NCBI GenBank assembly: GCA_001898255.1
Contig: MKTK01000010.1
Span: forward strand, 1 to 64,000
Length of the DNA stretch: 64,000 bases
Origin: Chryseobacterium sp. 39-10
Lineage (GTDB): Bacteria; Bacteroidota; Bacteroidia; Flavobacteriales; Weeksellaceae
Direction of reading: 5' to 3'
In this document: positions 1 through 10,048 of the stretch, piece by piece
How positions within the stretch are numbered: the first letter of the stretch is position 1
How the letters are laid out: every line of letters begins with the position of its first letter
Notes under the pieces: generated by a model
Told to the model about the DNA's origin: nothing
The model's input: only the letters and a program-made list of their open reading frames with translations
The model's database searches: none
Made by a program: the position numbers and the translations under genes

Positions 1-103
1 CAAAAATACTTTGTGAAAAAATTACCCATTATTGTTAACGACCTGATAGCGTGTAATAAAAATTTTAAAAAAATTAGTATTTATCATGGATCGAATAAAT
101 GAA

Positions 104-138
104 CAAAAAAAATCCCGCTGAATACAGACGGGATTTTC
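104..138 (-). terminator. Rho-independent terminator downstream of the TPR gene
   Basis: aatcccg...cgggatt hairpin; on the minus strand it is followed by T7. Confidence 0.7.
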
Positions 139-156
139 TATTAATTTTGGTGATTT

Positions 157-1821
157 CTACTTATTAAGTTGCTTGTTTAAGTTAATGGCATCTTGATAAC
201 CTGGGTTCAGGTTTACAGATTTGGCAACATAATCTTTCGCTTTATCAAGATTTTTATCTTTAACCAAATAGGCTACGGCAAAGTAGGCATACGATAAAGT
301 TTCTTTGTTGGCATCCAATTCAGCTGGTTTTACTGCAGCAATATATTTCTCATAAGCGGATACCGCTAATTCATTTTGTTCTGCATGTTGATAAGCTAAA
401 CCCTGACTGTAGTAAGCGGGTGCCCAATCTGGCAATAGGCCAATCATCTTCTGCCACGTCAAAATAGCTCCATTCCAGTTCTTAGCTTCTTGATAGGCAT
501 TGGCAAGATGGAACAATGCGTCTGTATCTTGCGGATTGGCTGCAACCTTCTTCTTGAATTCCTCGATCTTTGGAGTCGTTGGTCCCGCATCAACTGCTGC
601 CTGGTTCACCGTGCCTCCTCCATTAATCTTCATCAGCTCTTCATCCCATTTCATGGTTTCATCCTTTGCTGCTTTTACAGTGGCAATTTTTTGCCTTGAT
701 TCTGCGATTAGAGCATTCTTCTTAGTCTCATCTTTTTCATTTTTCGCCAAAGCCGCTGCCAGCAGCCCTTCTAAACCCTGATCCGCAGGCAAGACCCTCA
801 TCTTGTCCGCCTTAGAAATAAAAGTATCCATATCAGTTTTAGCTCCTGCGTATTCGCCATCGGCATACCGCAAATAAGCTCTTAACTTATACTTGATAGG
901 ATCTTCCACTTTATCGAAAACTTTATCTAAGAAAAGTTTTGAATTACCATAATCTTCATTGGTAAAAAACAACTTTGAAATTTCCAACTGGGTATCACTA
1001 TCTTCATCCGCATATTTGGCATAACTCACCAAATCTTGCGTCGCTAATGCGTTCTGTTGGTACTTAATATCGTAGGCAGCTTTTGCTTTATAAGCCGGTG
1101 CATAGGTTGCATCTGTTGCAATAGCGCGATCTATATTCTGTTTGGCTTGTTGCCATTGCTGTGCTTGCATCCATAACGTACCAATGCGTGTATAAACAGA
1201 TGCTTTATTACTTGCGGTTGGCAACGCTTTTTCATAAGCGGTCATTGCAGCTCCTGCCACCTGCGGACTTGCGGTTAGTTTTAACCGATAAGCATCTCCC
1301 AATGTATAATAGTAATTAGCAGGTGTACCATTTTTGGCTGACCTATCAATGGCTTTATTCAATAAATCAATTGCTAAATCGGCATTAGTTGCACCGCCAA
1401 ATAATGTAAGTGCTTCTGCTGCTCTGTATAATACTTCTGCGTCTTTCTCTTTAGAGTCTCTTACAATGTTTTGAATTTCGTTGACTGCTGATTTATCACC
1501 TTTTCCCAATTGAACAGATGCTAAGCCAATTCTATTCAGGTAACTTTTTTTATCAACCTGAAGTCCCTTGGTAAATTGTTCTGTGGCTTTCTCATAATTG
1601 GGTTCAAACTGCGTGAGGTAAGAATTTCCTAAATAAAAATAATTCTCAGCGGATGGATTTTTATTCACCATGTCTGTAAAAATCTGTCTTGCTGCAGCAT
1701 ATTTATGGCTATCTGCATTGGCGATCCCTTCTTGCAAGGTCTGCGCAAAGGCAAACCCCGAAAGGAGTGCAACCGCGACCCCTAAAGTGATTCTCTTTTT
1801 AAAATTCATTATATTTTTCAT
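157..1821 (-). CDS. TPR-repeat exported protein
   Basis: Signal peptide (MNFKKRITLGVAVALLSGFAFAQ) and multiple TPR-like repeats; start trimmed from the ORF track to MKNIMNFKKR. Confidence 0.85.
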   Translation of the reverse strand: MKNIMNFKKRITLGVAVALLSGFAFAQTLQEGIANADSHKYAAARQIFTDMVNKNPSAENYFYLGNSYLTQFEPNYEKATEQFTKGLQVDKKSYLNRIGLASVQLGKGDKSAVNEIQNIVRDSKEKDAEVLYRAAEALTLFGGATNADLAIDLLNKAIDRSAKNGTPANYYYTLGDAYRLKLTASPQVAGAAMTAYEKALPTASNKASVYTRIGTLWMQAQQWQQAKQNIDRAIATDATYAPAYKAKAAYDIKYQQNALATQDLVSYAKYADEDSDTQLEISKLFFTNEDYGNSKLFLDKVFDKVEDPIKYKLRAYLRYADGEYAGAKTDMDTFISKADKMRVLPADQGLEGLLAAALAKNEKDETKKNALIAESRQKIATVKAAKDETMKWDEELMKINGGGTVNQAAVDAGPTTPKIEEFKKKVAANPQDTDALFHLANAYQEAKNWNGAILTWQKMIGLLPDWAPAYYSQGLAYQHAEQNELAVSAYEKYIAAVKPAELDANKETLSYAYFAVAYLVKDKNLDKAKDYVAKSVNLNPGYQDAINLNKQLNK

Positions 1822-1914
1822 TTTGATTTGTTTAAATATTAAGGCGGATGTAGTTATTCCAATTTTATACCAAAAAAAATAAACCATCCTTTGCTTTAGC
1901 TCGTAAAAATGATT

Positions 1915-2790
1915 TTACTTCATCTGCACTTCCCTTTCAAATATATTATAGGGCTGTAGACCTTCTTTTGCAACAACAATTTGACCAAGTTGCATACAAG
2001 AAAAACGAATTAATCCATTGCCTAACCCATAATAAGCTTCATTGGTCAAGAAATACAATACTCTTGTGAAAGGATAACTCATATTCCTTAAATTGGGGAT
2101 ACTTGGTTCAAAGGAACCTTTACTATCAGAGACTGAAAGTATTTTGATGGAATTTCTTAATTCTTCAGAGGCCTTATCATAGGGCCTGCTTATCGTATTC
2201 AAACTGATCACTCCAATTTTATCGGGATGCTGATTAAGTTGCTGGACCACATTTTTATTTCCGCTAATAACAGAAAACTTTAACTTAGCCGGCGCAGTTC
2301 CTAACTTTTGTGCAACGAAATTGAGATTGCTGGAATTGGTTCCATCGAAAATAATTCTTTTGTTCTCCGATTGAAGTTCCGCTTTTAATTCTTCTAAAGA
2401 TATGCTGGTTCTGTCTGCATTTTTTGGCACCACAAACACCACTGCATCTGCCGCGAATTTCGCTGGCAAGGGATCCATATCAATTTTTTTCTTGTAGGCA
2501 TCTCTTTCTTGTTCGCTTAAGTCGCGCGACATCATGATGACCCGCACTTTTCCCTCTAGCAGATCAAGAAATCCCAGATCTTCTTTCTTAATGACCAAAT
2601 TAATTTTCGTTTCCGGATTAAGTGCCATATAGCGGTCAGTAAGAGCTTCCGCCACACTTTTAAAACTTTCGTCGGCTGACATTGTGATTTCCCCAAACTG
2701 AGGATTATCAACCAAACGTTTTGCTTTTTTCTTACAGGAAACGGCCACCAGCAATATACTGAGTATAATGAGCGTTAAACTATTCTTCAT
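1915..2790 (-). CDS. PstS-like substrate-binding lipoprotein
   Basis: Lipobox-like N-terminus (LLVAVSCKKK) and PBP-like/PstS-family sequence; located in a TonB operon. Confidence 0.75.
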   Translation of the reverse strand: MKNSLTLIILSILLVAVSCKKKAKRLVDNPQFGEITMSADESFKSVAEALTDRYMALNPETKINLVIKKEDLGFLDLLEGKVRVIMMSRDLSEQERDAYKKKIDMDPLPAKFAADAVVFVVPKNADRTSISLEELKAELQSENKRIIFDGTNSSNLNFVAQKLGTAPAKLKFSVISGNKNVVQQLNQHPDKIGVISLNTISRPYDKASEELRNSIKILSVSDSKGSFEPSIPNLRNMSYPFTRVLYFLTNEAYYGLGNGLIRFSCMQLGQIVVAKEGLQPYNIFEREVQMK

Positions 2791-2983
2791 TCTTGTCCTG
2801 TCTTATTCTGAAAATTGCTCTTATTATTCTGAAAGCACCATAAAGGATCAGCAAAAAACCAAGAGGATATGCCACATTTGCTTCCAAATAAATCACAAAA
2901 AATTTATAGATAATCACTGTGATTCCTAAAATGACATAGAAAATCCCTGCGACTACTGATAACCAGTTAAACATAGAAAGCAA
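2780..2983 (-). CDS. Small membrane protein, hypothetical
   Basis: 67 aa, two hydrophobic segments, overlaps the start of the downstream PstS-like gene. Confidence 0.7.
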   Translation of the reverse strand: MLSMFNWLSVVAGIFYVILGITVIIYKFFVIYLEANVAYPLGFLLILYGAFRIIRAIFRIRQDKNEE

Positions 2984-2997
2984 AAATACGAAAAAAA

Positions 2998-3028
2998 TAA
3001 AAAGAGAAGCGTTAATGCTTCTCTTTTA
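2998..3028 (-). terminator. Rho-independent terminator after tonB
   Basis: aagagaagc-gttaat-gcttctctt hairpin with T-rich tract on the minus strand. Confidence 0.7.
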
Positions 3029-3049
3029 ATATAAGTTTCATATTGAAAT

Positions 3050-3892
3050 TTACTCAAACTGCATGGTAAGTGGCAATCTGTATCGATAACGTACTGCCTG
3101 ACCATTAATTTTCGCAGGGGTCCATTTATTTCTAATGGATTTTACAGTTCGCACTGCTTCTGCGTTCATAGTTGAGTTGGATCCTGTTGCTTTCACATCG
3201 GTAATACTACCATCTCTTTCTACTACGAAAGTAACCTCGGATTTTACTACTCCTTCATCACCACTCATTACTGAGGTATCGAAGCCACTGTTCACTTTAC
3301 CTCGGAAAGCATTAAGCCCTCCAGGGAACTCGGCCAACTGTTCTACTTCGGTATACACCTGGGTTTCGGAAACCTGTGGCTTCACTTCTACCGTCTGGCT
3401 CTTAGTACCTGTTGAAGGTGGTGGAGGCGGTGGTGTATAACTTGGTGTTTTTACCCCTTCCTGATTAACCAATCCTGTTGTTGTTTCCAACTGCTTGGTA
3501 ATTGGTGGCGGCGGCGTTTCCACTTTTGGCGCTTTTACCGGTTCTGGAACCACGTTCTGAATCACTTCCTGTTTAGGTTCTTCTTTTGGTGGCGGCGGTG
3601 GTGGAGGTGGTTCATCTTTCGGCTGCTCAATAATTTGATCCTTTTCAGGAATAATATCGATCAGCTTGGCATTAACCTCGGTGGTTTCTTTTGCATTCAT
3701 CTGTTTGATTTTCATGATTACAAACGGGGTTACCGCTGCAATACAAAACAAAACCGTTCCAAGAATAAATGCTTTAGTGAGTATTGATCTGTACTTAGTT
3801 CTCAGATCATATGCACCGTACTCCTTATTTCTGTTTTCAAATACAATTTCATCCAAACCGGGATGAGCATTGTATGCATTTTCTTCTGCCAT
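3050..3892 (-). CDS. Energy transducer TonB family protein
   Basis: Single TM, long Pro-rich linker (PPPPPPPP), C-terminal TonB domain (ATGSNSTMNAEAVRTVKSIRNKWTPAKINGQAVRYRYRLPLTMQFE). Confidence 0.92.
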   Translation of the reverse strand: MAEENAYNAHPGLDEIVFENRNKEYGAYDLRTKYRSILTKAFILGTVLFCIAAVTPFVIMKIKQMNAKETTEVNAKLIDIIPEKDQIIEQPKDEPPPPPPPPKEEPKQEVIQNVVPEPVKAPKVETPPPPITKQLETTTGLVNQEGVKTPSYTPPPPPPSTGTKSQTVEVKPQVSETQVYTEVEQLAEFPGGLNAFRGKVNSGFDTSVMSGDEGVVKSEVTFVVERDGSITDVKATGSNSTMNAEAVRTVKSIRNKWTPAKINGQAVRYRYRLPLTMQFE

Positions 3893-3925
3893 TTTTATTC
3901 TTTTAGAAATTAAATGTAAATACGT

Positions 3926-4495
3926 TTAGTTGGATGCCGGTGTTGTAGCAGCAGCAGATTCTCCAACCTTTTTCTTATAAACGGCTTCTTCCCATGGCTT
4001 GACGTCGGTAATCCCGTAAATCTCGTTTTTGGTAATAGCCATTTCATCCAGAATATCTACAAAATTCTTATATACGGCATCGTCTGTTGGTTTGATAATT
4101 ACAGTAAATTTGCTTTTATCTTTTGCATTCGCTTTTGCCTGCTCGATTACTTTCGTAATCCCATTTCTATCAAAAGTTGTTTCTTGCAGGGTTTGCTCAT
4201 TGAGTCCCGCGCGATCCATTTGATGATAGAAAACTCTGTTATCTTTTCCTATAATAATAGAAATAGAGTTCGATAGATCAATTTCCGTATTCGGTGGTGG
4301 AGTGTCTCCTTTCGGTTTTGCCGGAAGGCCTAAATCCATCACGTTGGGTTTATTGAAGGTGGTTACCAACATAAAGAATGTGATCAAAAGGAACGCTAAA
4401 TCCACCATTGGGGTTAAATCCACGTGTGGTACCTGCTTTTTGGAGCGTACCTTGCCGCCTTTCCCGCTGTTGTCTTTTACTTGTACTTCTGCCAT
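3926..4495 (-). CDS. ExbD/TolR family biopolymer transporter
   Basis: VDLTPMVDLAFLLITFFMLVTTF motif typical of ExbD. Confidence 0.92.
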   Translation of the reverse strand: MAEVQVKDNSGKGGKVRSKKQVPHVDLTPMVDLAFLLITFFMLVTTFNKPNVMDLGLPAKPKGDTPPPNTEIDLSNSISIIIGKDNRVFYHQMDRAGLNEQTLQETTFDRNGITKVIEQAKANAKDKSKFTVIIKPTDDAVYKNFVDILDEMAITKNEIYGITDVKPWEEAVYKKKVGESAAATTPASN

Positions 4496-4498
4496 TTC

Positions 4499-5107
4499 TT
4501 ACTTATTTGGTGCAACCTCTTGGCTTGTTATTAACCAGAATTTCAAGAAATCTATATCTCTTAATCCTTCGAAAAGTGATTTTACTTTAGGGTACTTGGT
4601 TTCCACGTCGCCCTTGATTGCTAATTTGTAATCAGGGTTTACCGCGAGACTTTGTTGTACCCAGTCGATCAGCTGTTTGTTTGTGCTGTCCATTGGGATT
4701 CCCGTTTTGCTTTTGAAAGCTTTTCTATCCTCATCGCTGAGATCCAGATAACCTTTAAGCTGATTCATAGGAACACCAATTGACTGTGATTTAGTAAACG
4801 CTACTTTCTCCTTGTCTGTAAATGCCATACCATATTTCTCTCCCATCTTATTCAACAATGCGATTCTTTCGCTTCCATTGTCAACGGGTGTGAAATAGAA
4901 TCTTCCGTCGGTGGTGCTAAGAATAGTCATTAAACTAGCATCTGGAAGTAATTTTTCGGAAATAGATGATGGCGTTGTTATCGTTTCAATATCCGGTTTT
5001 GCAAACTGGGCAGTGAGGATAAAGAACGTAAGGAGCAGGAACGACACGTCTGTCATCGCAGTCATATCTACCCTGATATTATGTCTTTTTGGTTTGACTC
5101 TCGCCAT
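4499..5107 (-). CDS. ExbD/TolR family biopolymer transporter (second copy)
   Basis: VDMTAMTDVSFLLLTFFILTAQF motif typical of ExbD. Confidence 0.92.
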   Translation of the reverse strand: MARVKPKRHNIRVDMTAMTDVSFLLLTFFILTAQFAKPDIETITTPSSISEKLLPDASLMTILSTTDGRFYFTPVDNGSERIALLNKMGEKYGMAFTDKEKVAFTKSQSIGVPMNQLKGYLDLSDEDRKAFKSKTGIPMDSTNKQLIDWVQQSLAVNPDYKLAIKGDVETKYPKVKSLFEGLRDIDFLKFWLITSQEVAPNK

Positions 5108-5190
5108 TATTTACTTGTTTATGAATTAAACTTCTATTTTTGAGTTGGATGAATCCATACGATAATCATCCACAACTCTTGCACCACTTC

Positions 5191-6057
5191 TTAGTGGAAT
5201 TCTGCGAAAGACTGCTGAATAGACATTGCAATCTCATCGATTTTGAATGTCAGTCCGTCAATTTTAGAAGTAAAATAGTTGTAAATAATGATCGCTACTG
5301 CAGAGGTACCAATACCTAAAGCGGTATTTACAAGTGCTTCAGAGATACCGATTGATAATGCTGCAGAGTCTGGAGTTCCTCCTCCTGATCCAAGTGCGTG
5401 GAACGCCTTGATCATCCCGATTACCGTACCAAGAAGCGCAACAAGGGTTGCTACTGTACCTAGCGTAGAAAGGATCATCATGTTTTTCTCCAACATTGGC
5501 ATTTCCAAAGTGGTTGCTTCTTCGATTGATTTATTAAGTGCAACCATTTTTTGTTCTTTGGTCATGGTGCTATCATGAGTAAGTGCTTTGTAGGTAGTTA
5601 AACCTTCTTTCACTACGTTTCCTACTGAACCTTGTTGATTATCACACTCTACGATTGCTTCATCTACTTTATTTCTGTTCAATAAACTTCTTACATTCAC
5701 TACGAAATTGTCTACATTTCCTTTTCCTGCAGCTTTACCCAATACTAAAGAACGCTCAATAGCGAACACAATTACGATAATCATAAAAGAGATCAGGATC
5801 GGTACAATTGGTCCACCCATGTAAATAATTCCTAAGAATCCGTCTGGATGGAGTTCTTTGGTTTCCAGATCAGAAAAAGAAACTGAAGATAAACCGTTAA
5901 GTCTCGGATCGGCCTTGAAATTTCCCGGGCTTCCCAAAACAAATAAATAAATAGTAATCCCAATCGCAATAAGGATAGGAATAATCAGAGCGGGATTTAA
6001 CCCTCCCAATTTTTTAGCAACTACTTGCTCCTCGTTGTTTGAAACATTCATTTCCAT
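5191..6057 (-). CDS. MotA/TolQ/ExbB proton channel family protein
   Basis: C-terminal ExbB-like TMs (LSTLGTVATLVALLGTVIGMIKAF...ISEALVNTALGIGTSAVAIIIYNYF). Confidence 0.92.
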   Translation of the reverse strand: MEMNVSNNEEQVVAKKLGGLNPALIIPILIAIGITIYLFVLGSPGNFKADPRLNGLSSVSFSDLETKELHPDGFLGIIYMGGPIVPILISFMIIVIVFAIERSLVLGKAAGKGNVDNFVVNVRSLLNRNKVDEAIVECDNQQGSVGNVVKEGLTTYKALTHDSTMTKEQKMVALNKSIEEATTLEMPMLEKNMMILSTLGTVATLVALLGTVIGMIKAFHALGSGGGTPDSAALSIGISEALVNTALGIGTSAVAIIIYNYFTSKIDGLTFKIDEIAMSIQQSFAEFH

Positions 6058-6191
6058 ACTAAACTAAATTATAAATTGTTAATTTTTCAATTTTCAGCGT
6101 GTAAAATAAGGGTAAAATATTTAATAATGCAAGCGTTTCAACATGTACTAAATCATTTTTTTCATTGTTACCAATCGTTAACATTGCGTTT

Positions 6192-6220
6192 TTAACAAAA
6201 TATAAAAACAATTTTGTTAA
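6192..6220. repeat. Perfect 10-bp inverted repeat upstream of the exbB operon
   Basis: TTAACAAAAT-ataaaaaca-ATTTTGTTAA. Confidence 0.6.
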
Positions 6221-6314
6221 ATATTTTCAATTCTAAAAATAACTTTAAGCATTCAGATAAAATCACCCTTTTTTTTTGCGATTTTAATCAGAATTAAATA
6301 TTTTTCCTTTTTTT

Positions 6315-9152
6315 TCAGATGACAATATTAATAATTTTTTTCGGAACGATAATTATTTTTTTCGGTGTATTTTCACCTAACTGCTGAGCCGTTCTATCAT
6401 CGTTTATCACTGCTTTTTCAACCTCCGAAACAGGCATTTCTGCGGGCAAAGATAACTTGAATCTCATTTTCCCGTTGAAGCTCACCGGATAATCGATTTC
6501 GTCTTCCACAAGATATTTCTCATCAAAAACAGGAAATGTTTCAAACTCAACCGAGGTATGGTGACCAAGCAATTGCCAAAGCTCCTCAGAAATATGGGGT
6601 GCATAGGGTGAAACTACCACTGCAAGTGGCTCCAAAATTTTTCTCTTGTTGGTTTTAAGTTTCTGAAAATCATTAACTGCAATCATAAATGATGCCACAG
6701 AAGTGTTGAATGAAAAATGATCAATATCTGAAACTACCTTCTTAATTAAAGTGTGAAGTGCCTTATACTCTTCCTTGGTTGGTTCCTCCTCCGAAATTTC
6801 CAGCACATCACCATTGAAATAAAGATTATAAAACTTTTTCAGGAAACCATAAACGCCACTTAATCCCTGCGTGTTCCATGGTTTGCTTTGTTCTAATGGC
6901 CCCAAAAACATCTCGTACAAGCGAAGACAGTCTGCTCCATATTCTTCACAAATATCATCCGGATTGACAACGTTGTATTTGGATTTGGACATTTTCTCAA
7001 CTTCTCTTTCGCAGATATATTTTCCATCTTCCAAAACAAACTCTGCTTCTGCAAATTCCGGCCTCCATTGTTTGAATTTTTCCACATCCAATTCATCGGA
7101 CGTCCCTTTTAATAAAGCCACATCAACGTGAATTTTCTGAGTCTCATACTCTTTCGCCAACCCTTTACTTACATATAGGTTGGAACCGCTAACCCTATAC
7201 ACAAAAGCACTCATCCCCAAAATCATCCCTTGATTGATCAGCTTTTGAAATGGCTCGTTTTGCTCGATAAAGCCGCGATCTTTCAAAAACATATTCCAGA
7301 ATCTAGAATAGAGTAAATGACCTGTGGCGTGCTCGCTTCCTCCAATATAAAGATCAACCTGCCCCCAATAGTCGGACCATTCTTTTTTGCAGAAAACTTC
7401 ATCATCATGCGGATCCATGTATCGCAGAAAATACCAAGAACTGCCTGCCCAACCCGGCATCGTCGATAATTCTATCGGGAACACATTTACCTCGTCAATA
7501 AGTTCCGTGGCCACCACTTTTTGGCCTTTCTCGTCCCAGGCAAAATCCCTTGCGTTCCCCAATGGCGGATCACCATCTTCGGTGGGAAGGTATTTCTGAA
7601 CTTCAGGCAATTCTAAAGGAAGTGCAGACAAGGGTAAAGTATAAGGCATACCATTTTTAAAATAAACGGGCACCGGCTCTCCCCAATAACGCTGACGCGA
7701 AAATATTGCATCACGCTGTTTGTAATTGGTGGTTCCATGACCAATTCCGCGATTGGCAATTTCGTCAATCATTCGAGCTTTGGCCTCGTCATACTTTAAA
7801 CCGTTCAGAAAATCTGAATTAACAACAATGGAATCCTTAGAATCGTAAGACTCTTCCTGAATATCGTTGTCGTTCTCGATGACATTAATGATCTGAAGCC
7901 CAAACTTTTTAGCAAAACGATGGTCGCGCTCATCGTGAGCAGGAACCGCCATTACCGCACCTGTTCCGTAACCCATCAACACATAATCGGAGATGTAAAT
8001 TGGAATTTGTTTATCTTCAAAAGGATGAATTGCATAACTGCCGGTAAATGCCCCCGAAACATTTTTAACGTCGGCCATTCGGTCTCTTTCGGTTTTTTTT
8101 GAAGTTTCTTCGATGTAAAGCTCTACCCGTTCCTTCTGTTCCTCGGTAGTTAGTTGCTCCACCAAAGGATTTTCCGGAGCCAATACCATAAAGGTTGCAC
8201 CAAAAATGGTGTCGGGACGGGTGGTAAAGACTTCAATATGATCGGCAACATTATCTCCATCATTCTTATCTGCTCCAGCGATGGTAAACTTCACCGATGC
8301 GCCTTGCGACTTCCCGATCCAGTATTCCTGGGAATCTTTCAGGGGTTGAGGCCAATCTAATGTTTTCAAACCTTGAAGCAAACGTTCAGAATATGCCGTA
8401 ATTCTCATGCTCCATTGCATCATTTTTTTCTGATAAACAGGGAAACCACCCCGCTCAGATTTACCATCTTTCACCTCATCATTGGCCAAAACAGTACCCA
8501 AACCCGGGCACCAATTCACGGTGGTTTCGGCTCGATATGCCAAGCGATAGTTCAGCAATACATCTTGTTGATCGAGTTCGCTAGCATTAAGCCACTCCTC
8601 ACTGGTAAAACTAAGCTCGTCACTTTGCACCGCATCTAAATTTTGCGTCCCTTGCTTATCAAAATGAGCAATCAATGTTTCGATCGGCTCGGCTTTATTG
8701 GTTGCTTTATTGTACCACGAATGAAAAAGCTGAATAAAAATCCACTGCGTCCATTTATAATAAGAAGGATCAGAAGTTCTTACCTCTCTGGTCCAATCGA
8801 AAGAAAAACCAATTTTCCTAAGTTGCTCCTCGTATCTCGAGATATTCTGTTCTGTAGTTACTGCAGGATGCTGACCAGTTTGTATGGCATATTGTTCTGC
8901 AGGAAGCCCGAAAGAGTCGTAACCCACAGGATGCAGCACATTAAAACCCTGATGTCTTTTGTAACGCGCATAGATGTCGGATGCGATATAACCCAGCGGA
9001 TGCCCAACATGCAGCCCTGCTCCTGATGGATAAGGAAACATATCCAAGACATAAAATTTAGGTTGATTGGTATTGTTTCTGGTTTTATAGGTCTGATTCT
9101 TTTCCCAGTATTGCTGCCACTTCTTTTCAATCTGCTGATGGTCGTAAAACAT
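6315..9152 (-). CDS. leuS: Leucine--tRNA ligase
   Basis: PYPSGAGLHVGHPLGY (HIGH) and KMSKSKYN signature motifs, 945 aa. Confidence 0.97.
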   Translation of the reverse strand: MFYDHQQIEKKWQQYWEKNQTYKTRNNTNQPKFYVLDMFPYPSGAGLHVGHPLGYIASDIYARYKRHQGFNVLHPVGYDSFGLPAEQYAIQTGQHPAVTTEQNISRYEEQLRKIGFSFDWTREVRTSDPSYYKWTQWIFIQLFHSWYNKATNKAEPIETLIAHFDKQGTQNLDAVQSDELSFTSEEWLNASELDQQDVLLNYRLAYRAETTVNWCPGLGTVLANDEVKDGKSERGGFPVYQKKMMQWSMRITAYSERLLQGLKTLDWPQPLKDSQEYWIGKSQGASVKFTIAGADKNDGDNVADHIEVFTTRPDTIFGATFMVLAPENPLVEQLTTEEQKERVELYIEETSKKTERDRMADVKNVSGAFTGSYAIHPFEDKQIPIYISDYVLMGYGTGAVMAVPAHDERDHRFAKKFGLQIINVIENDNDIQEESYDSKDSIVVNSDFLNGLKYDEAKARMIDEIANRGIGHGTTNYKQRDAIFSRQRYWGEPVPVYFKNGMPYTLPLSALPLELPEVQKYLPTEDGDPPLGNARDFAWDEKGQKVVATELIDEVNVFPIELSTMPGWAGSSWYFLRYMDPHDDEVFCKKEWSDYWGQVDLYIGGSEHATGHLLYSRFWNMFLKDRGFIEQNEPFQKLINQGMILGMSAFVYRVSGSNLYVSKGLAKEYETQKIHVDVALLKGTSDELDVEKFKQWRPEFAEAEFVLEDGKYICEREVEKMSKSKYNVVNPDDICEEYGADCLRLYEMFLGPLEQSKPWNTQGLSGVYGFLKKFYNLYFNGDVLEISEEEPTKEEYKALHTLIKKVVSDIDHFSFNTSVASFMIAVNDFQKLKTNKRKILEPLAVVVSPYAPHISEELWQLLGHHTSVEFETFPVFDEKYLVEDEIDYPVSFNGKMRFKLSLPAEMPVSEVEKAVINDDRTAQQLGENTPKKIIIVPKKIINIVI

Positions 9153-9249
9153 AATAGTATTTTCTGATTGCTTTTTTTAAAGTTTACTGTTAATAAACTT
9201 GATTTACACTCCACAAATTTAGGATTTTGAAAGCAATTCACAATTGTTT

Positions 9250-9282
9250 TTGAGCGCAACATGCCCCAAATCTTTATCTTTG
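9250..9282 (+). promoter_or_regulatory. Bacteroidota-type promoter
   Basis: TTG-N22-TATCTTTG (TAnnTTTG) ending 12 bp before ATG at 9295. Confidence 0.55.
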
Positions 9283-9294
9283 CTAAAAATACAA

Positions 9295-10047
9295 ATGCCT
9301 GAAGTTTCCATTATTACGCCTGTTTACAATTCCTCTGCTTTTTTACCGGAAACGATAGCTTCTGTGCTTCATCAAACCTTTGAAGATTGGGAGTGGCTGA
9401 TTACCGACGACTGCTCAACAGACGATTCGGTAAGCATGTTGAAAAAAATTGAAGATCCCAGAATTAAAATCGCGGTAACAAAAAAAAATGGAGGCGCCGG
9501 CCACGCCAGAAACGTGTCGTTGGAAAGAGCCAGCGGAAGATTCATCACTTTTCTGGATGCTGATGATTACTGGAATCCCGAATTTTTAGAAGAAATGATT
9601 TCTTTCATGAAGAAAGAAAAAGCAGAACTTGCCTATTCTAATTATGCAAGATGTGATGAAAATTTAGTTTCTCAGATACAAGATTTTAAAGCAGATAAGG
9701 AGGTAACGTTTAATAATTTACTCAAAACTTGTCGGTTGTCCCTATTGAGTTCGATGTATGATTCCGAAAGAGTGGGAATCGAATTTTTCCCAGAAGGAAG
9801 TAAGCGTGAAGATCATGTTATGTGGCTGAATTTGCTGAAAAAAATTCCGGTCGGGAAGCCACTTCCCAAAACCATGGCGAAATACAGAATGCACGCATCC
9901 AGCATCTCGCGAAAGAAAACCAATATCATGAAAGATCAATATTTGGTTTACAAAGATTTCATGGGGTTCTCCACTTTACAATCGATGTACTATACCGCCA
10001 ACTGGGCATTCAACGGTTTTAAGAAATACTCCAAACTATTCAATTAA
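9295..10047 (+). CDS. Glycosyltransferase family 2
   Basis: MPEVSIITPVYNSSAFLPETIASVLHQTFEDWEWLITDDCSTDDS...FLDADDYW; start trimmed to sit downstream of the promoter. Confidence 0.9.
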   Translation: MPEVSIITPVYNSSAFLPETIASVLHQTFEDWEWLITDDCSTDDSVSMLKKIEDPRIKIAVTKKNGGAGHARNVSLERASGRFITFLDADDYWNPEFLEEMISFMKKEKAELAYSNYARCDENLVSQIQDFKADKEVTFNNLLKTCRLSLLSSMYDSERVGIEFFPEGSKREDHVMWLNLLKKIPVGKPLPKTMAKYRMHASSISRKKTNIMKDQYLVYKDFMGFSTLQSMYYTANWAFNGFKKYSKLFN

Positions 10048-10048
10048 C

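Noticed and set aside
3400-3620. GC-skewed repeated gcggtgg/ggtggcggc stretch resembling a tandem repeat
   Set aside because: Encodes the Pro-rich periplasmic linker of TonB; expected for the family
6260-6300. Possible leuS terminator (aaaatcgc...gtgatttt around a run of T9)
   Set aside because: Stem is short and the T-run is in the loop rather than after the stem; too weak to call
8643-9262. Plus ORF 8643..9026 and minus ORF 8858..9262 near the 5' end of leuS
   Set aside because: Overlap the highly conserved LeuS N-terminal coding region in other frames
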